Shown here piece after piece: positions 60,406 through 64,000 of a stretch of DNA of 64,000 nt. Position 1 is the first letter of the stretch. Each line of letters starts with the position of its first letter. Position numbers and translations under genes: made by a program. Source of the DNA: Corbicula japonica (lineage: Eukaryota; Mollusca; Bivalvia; Venerida; Cyrenidae); contig JAZAYU010000113.1 in assembly GCA_038501625.1 (NCBI GenBank), positions 1,798,001 to 1,862,000 of the forward strand. Reading direction: 5' to 3'. Below the pieces are notes generated by a model that made no database searches, was not told where the DNA came from, and saw nothing but the letters and a program-made list of their open reading frames with translations.

Positions 60406-61061
60406 CACACCCGTCAACCGGCAGAACCAGGAGCAGAATGCACATAAGGCGCAGACACGGTAAGTTTTTTCATATTTGACAACGGTGTAAGTAATTATCA
60501 TTTTCGCTAATTTTGATTAACTCTTGGAAAGAAATTTCGGCTGATTTTAAAAGCCAACTGATTTCTGCACATATCCGTTGATTTCTAAAGTGGTAGAAGG
60601 GATAATAAACATTTTATCGCGATTTAAATACGGGAGTTTGTGATGAAATCTTGAAGTTCTGCGTTTTATAGCAAAATGCTCCAAAGATCTGAAAATATGC
60701 ATAAATCTGTAAGCACTGTTTGAAAATTTAATCATTCCCCTGGCAATATGTGAAATATTAGCACAAATAGACTTTTAACACATTCGCGAGGGCTTGGTGA
60801 ATAGAGCAGGGGTATAGAAATGGGCAGGTCCATGGAGCAGAAAGCGAATTTATTGGCGAGGACCAGGAGCAGATAAAATCGAATACGGAAAATCGTTTGA
60901 TGTATTGTTTTGACACTATTTTACGTCCTCAATAATAAAATTTCGTTGACATACAGTGATAGCATTGTCCGTCCGTATGTCTGTTCATGTCATAAAGTAT
61001 ACAGAAATCATTTCTAAAGGAGTTTTGTAAGCTTGTGATGAATGAACTTTCATTAGTTAAC
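60406..61061 (+). repeat. left terminal inverted repeat arm
   Basis: It contains CCAGGAGCAGA twice (near the tip at about 60,427 and internally at about 60,864), a donor-like GGTAAGTT near 60,459, and a minus-strand 62-codon frame at 60,547-60,735 that is kept in the other arm. Confidence 0.85.
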
Positions 61062-62884
61062 TAAATTATCCCTATTTAATCAGTGTAAGCCTTAGTATAT
61101 GTTTTCAACTGGATAATTTTAACGGCTTCAAACTATGACGGCATTTTGAAATTGTGTACTTCATTAAACAATGAATTATTTACCGTCTGTGTCTTTAAAA
61201 CATTGTTAGCCATCATTTGGTCGTTGAGGTGATGGAGATTTAAAAAAAACGCTGGGGTATTAACAGCTTTAGTCGAAACATAAAAAATAAGCTTTGGACT
61301 TAATTTGGACTACCTCTGTACACTATATCTCTTCCCACGGAAGAGAAACAAAACGTTCGTCAATGATTTCAAAAAAAGATTTACACATTAGTTATCGAAC
61401 TTCTTTTGGGAATACCTTCACGATATCTTCTAGTTTCCCGAGATTTTTAACATTTATAGAAACTATATATGTTCTGTTCCGAAAACGAAAGTTGAATGGC
61501 TGACGACCAGTTCATCCCAGGTAATTCTTCAACTTATTTCACCATCATTTCTTTATCGATTTCTGTAAACAAAACCAAAATTGATGACCCTAAATGTTTT
61601 AGAAGTATTTGGTTTCTTTCTGCACATTGGATGGTTTTTAGTCTTGGATAAATTTGTGATGAAGTGTAGCCTAGTTGTTAACATTGGAGAACTATGTTGA
61701 CAATATCCGATAATGAAGCACAAAACGCATTGTCTCTAAATCTGGAGTTATAAAATATAGACTTTCTTCGACCTGTATTAAAACCGGCATTCACCAACTC
61801 GAGCAACTATAACAAATTTGCAAAAAACGACCTTGCTTTGTGTACAGTGTCTAGCACAGTTATGTACGGAGTGTAAATGAAAAATTGTTTGCGAGTGTAC
61901 GGTGTAAAGTGGGTAACGAATTCAATTTTCTTCCAAAATAAATTTCAGTACCTGAGCATACACATAAGCTGATAAAGGAATTGCGTTTAGAGTCAAAAGC
62001 AGCGAGCGTGAAGCTGGGTATTACTATTGGTATTTGTATTGTAAGACCAAGCGTAAAGTAAAACATTTATGTATTTTTAAAGAAAAAAAACGTGTTTAAT
62101 TTAACCATACACATTATACGCAGCATAAAGAGTAATGTTTAAACGCCCATTCCGTCCGTTTTCACTACTTTTGATACGTGACCATAATTTTAAAGAAAAA
62201 TGTAAAACCTTAGTTCATTCCAAAATTTCTAGAACGTTACATTAGAACTAAAAATTTGTATAAAACTTAATCATGTTCGCGTTATGCATTGTAAAATGAA
62301 CTAAGCTAGGTTTAGGATTTATAATTTTTATCCGGTCTGTGGACTTCATTTAAAACAAACGTAATAATTACTATGTAAATTATCTTTTGTAATATATTTG
62401 CCTTTACCAGTTAAGCACGAGGTTTCATTCTATGGGAAAAGACTATATTACTGGCTTTTAAAACTTGCGCATATCTTTAACAATATTTTTTTAAAATATT
62501 AAACAATAAAAAGATGTGGACATGGAAGAAAGTCTATTTTTATAATTCCCTATTGATTTTGAGACAACAAAATTAATGCGTTTTTTGAGCTTTATTATAG
62601 GAACATATCAACATAATTTGCAAAGGGCAAGAACTTCACTTATCGCAAATTTAACCAAAACACAACGTGCTGATAAAAGCAAATGCTGCTTTAATACCAG
62701 ATATAGACAGCTTCACAATTTTGTAAAGTTTAGAGAAATTGATAAAGTAATGACGGTGAAATAAGTTTAAACATTACCTGGGGTAATCTGGACGTCTGTC
62801 ATTAAACTTTCGTTTTCGGTGTTTTGATGTGCTTTTTCTTGTGAACGATCAATTACAGATTAAATTATTAACAAGCGCTACTTC
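61062..62884. other. interior of the long-TIR element
   Basis: About 1.8 kb, AT-rich. Short frames (for example 61,294-61,503 plus and 61,860-62,066 minus) have no recognised domain. Nothing else seen. Confidence 0.5.
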
Positions 62885-63540
62885 AGTAAACTAATGAGAG
62901 TTCATGCATCACAAGCTTACAAAACTCCTTTAGAAATGATTTCTGTATACTTTGTGACATGAACAGACATACGGACGGGCAATACTATCCATGTATGTCA
63001 ACAAAGTTTTATTATTGATGACGTAAAATAGTGTCAAAATAATACATCAAACATTTTCGTACTCGATTTTATCTGCTCCTGGTTCCCGCCAATAAATTCG
63101 CTTTCTGCTCCATGGACCTGCCCATTTCTATACCCTAGCTCTATTGACTAAGCCCTCGCGAATTTGTTAAAAGTCTGTTTGTGCTAATATTTCACATATT
63201 GCCAGGGAAATGATTAAATTTTTCAATAGTGCTTACAGATTTATGCAGATTTTCAGATCTATGGAGCATTTTGCTATAAAACGCAGAACTTCAAAACTTC
63301 ATCACAAACTCCCGTATTCAAATCGCGATAAAATGTTTATTATCCCTTCTACCACTTTAGAAACCAACGGATATGTGCAGAATTCAGTTGGCTTTTAAAA
63401 TCAGCCGATATTTCTTTCCAAGAGCTAATCAAAACTAGCGAAAATGATAATTTTTTACACCGCTGTCAAATATGAAAAAACTTACCTTGTCTGCGCCTGG
63501 ATGTGCCGTCCGCTCCTGGCTCTGCCGGTTGACGGGTGTG
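62885..63540 (-). repeat. right terminal inverted repeat arm
   Basis: Reverse complement of the left arm. The plus-strand frame 63,210-63,398 corresponds to 60,547-60,735 in the left arm; 54 of 62 residues are identical with no indel, and the open frame extends about 13 codons upstream in both. Confidence 0.85.
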
Positions 63541-63875
63541 TTTAAATAAACTTGAACAGTTTTGTATTAAAAACAAGTTAATTTATAACTTCTTCAGAAA
63601 AACACCCATATTAAATGATACGTAATGTAGCGTATTTGTTTTTAGCTTTAAATGTTAAAAATTAATGTCTACAAAAGAATGTAAATAACTGGCGGAGGGT
63701 TAAACAGTGCTTTAATTAATATTACCTTTAACCTATGCGTATAACAAACTGGATACAGTTGTTGATTTGGGAAAAACATAAACCGAAGTATCCGATTGTA
63801 AGAATAATGTGACTTAAATCAGAATAATAATTATAAGTAGACCTCCCCATGGAGTTGTATTCGATGGGTTAAAAA
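63541..63875. repeat. segmental duplication, right copy (second part)
   Basis: Resumes the alignment with about 14,720-15,000: AAACACCCA.ATTAAATG, ACGTAATGTAGCGT, AACTGGCGGAG.GTTAAACAG, AAACTGGATACAGTT, ATTATAAGTAG. Confidence 0.85.
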
Positions 63876-64000
63876 ATGAAATATGCATATCAGGAATGGC
63901 CACATCCAGCATACACAGCCTCCCCACACAGCCAAAAAGTAGAGAGGAAAAGAGAGCATGGTATAATAATAATCAGTTTCAAAATGGACGCCACAAACAA
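63876..64000 (+). repeat. dispersed repeat, copy 3 (cut by window end)
   Basis: ATATGCATATCAGGAATGGC, ACACAGCCTCCCCACACAGCC, then GAGAGGAAAAGAGAGC and CAGTTTCAAAATGGACGCC. Related to 480-560 and 15,978-16,100; its second half resembles the acceptor region of exon 2 at 56.36 kb. Confidence 0.6.

Larger units (their letters stand above)
60406..63540. mobile_element. 3.1-kb foldback-like element with 656-bp terminal inverted repeats
   Basis: Both ends read CACACCCGTCAACCGGCAGA (inverted at the right end, with one mismatch inside 20 bases). The arms 60,406-61,061 and 62,885-63,540 match over their entire length at roughly 90% by eye. The left segmental copy lacks the element at the matching place (about 14.70 kb), proving insertion into, or loss from, an otherwise shared sequence. 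No clear target duplication was found. The 1.8-kb interior has no recognised transposase. A foldback or long-TIR MITE class fits; the superfamily is unknown. Confidence 0.85.

Overview
The window is AT-rich eukaryotic DNA: long non-coding stretches, GT-AG introns, many short dispersed repeats and several generations of transposable elements. The repeat types (162-bp tandem arrays, CGCGAA and TTGGCGG motif repeats, CCCATATGGG arrays), a jockey/CR1-type retroelement and a somatomedin-B ectodomain gene suggest a lophotrochozoan, most likely a bivalve mollusc. That is inference; no species-diagnostic gene is present. Most open frames in the window are chance frames.

Layout. 1-11.7 kb: no gene, but a local 0.32-kb tandem duplication, degenerate transposon ends and a strong hairpin. 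11.7-15.0 kb: left copy of a 3.3-kb segmental duplication carrying a lone first exon (minus strand). 15-32.3 kb: mostly non-coding, with a tRNA-Gly-like pseudogene, a non-LTR retrotransposon fragment, minisatellites, a duplicated block at 21.6-23.1 kb, two CCCATATGGG arrays, and two minus-strand exons resembling the DUF4806-type C-terminal region (28.9-29.9 kb).

32.3-46.9 kb: one Ty3/gypsy LTR retrotransposon of 14.5 kb. It has LTRs, a tRNA-Lys primer site, a long leader, gag with a 257-bp TA-target MITE inside it, then protease-RT-RNase H-integrase. The segment from protease to the 3' untranslated region is present twice in direct tandem (about 4.37 kb each). Both copies share several disabling lesions and each has private ones, so the element is dead. 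The duplication junction lies immediately after a polypurine tract resembling a plus-strand primer.

46.9-53.5 kb: possible short exons of a plus-strand gene, copies of a 0.3-kb dispersed repeat, a dead jockey/CR1-type reverse transcriptase fragment split by nine 162-bp satellite units, and a (TA)46 microsatellite. 53.9-58.7 kb: the best host gene, on the minus strand. Three exons with matching intron phases encode a secreted or membrane-anchored protein with a signal peptide, a somatomedin-B domain and a cysteine-rich ectodomain. Its first exon lies in the right copy of the segmental duplication, and the exon 1 splice donor is the last unit of a 13-unit, 44-bp minisatellite that repeats the donor site. 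60.4-63.5 kb: a 3.1-kb foldback-like element with 656-bp terminal inverted repeats, inserted into the right copy of the segmental duplication.

I saw no clear new enzymatic system. The most unusual structures are the internally duplicated retroelement, the splice-donor minisatellite, the orphan first exon and the long-TIR element.
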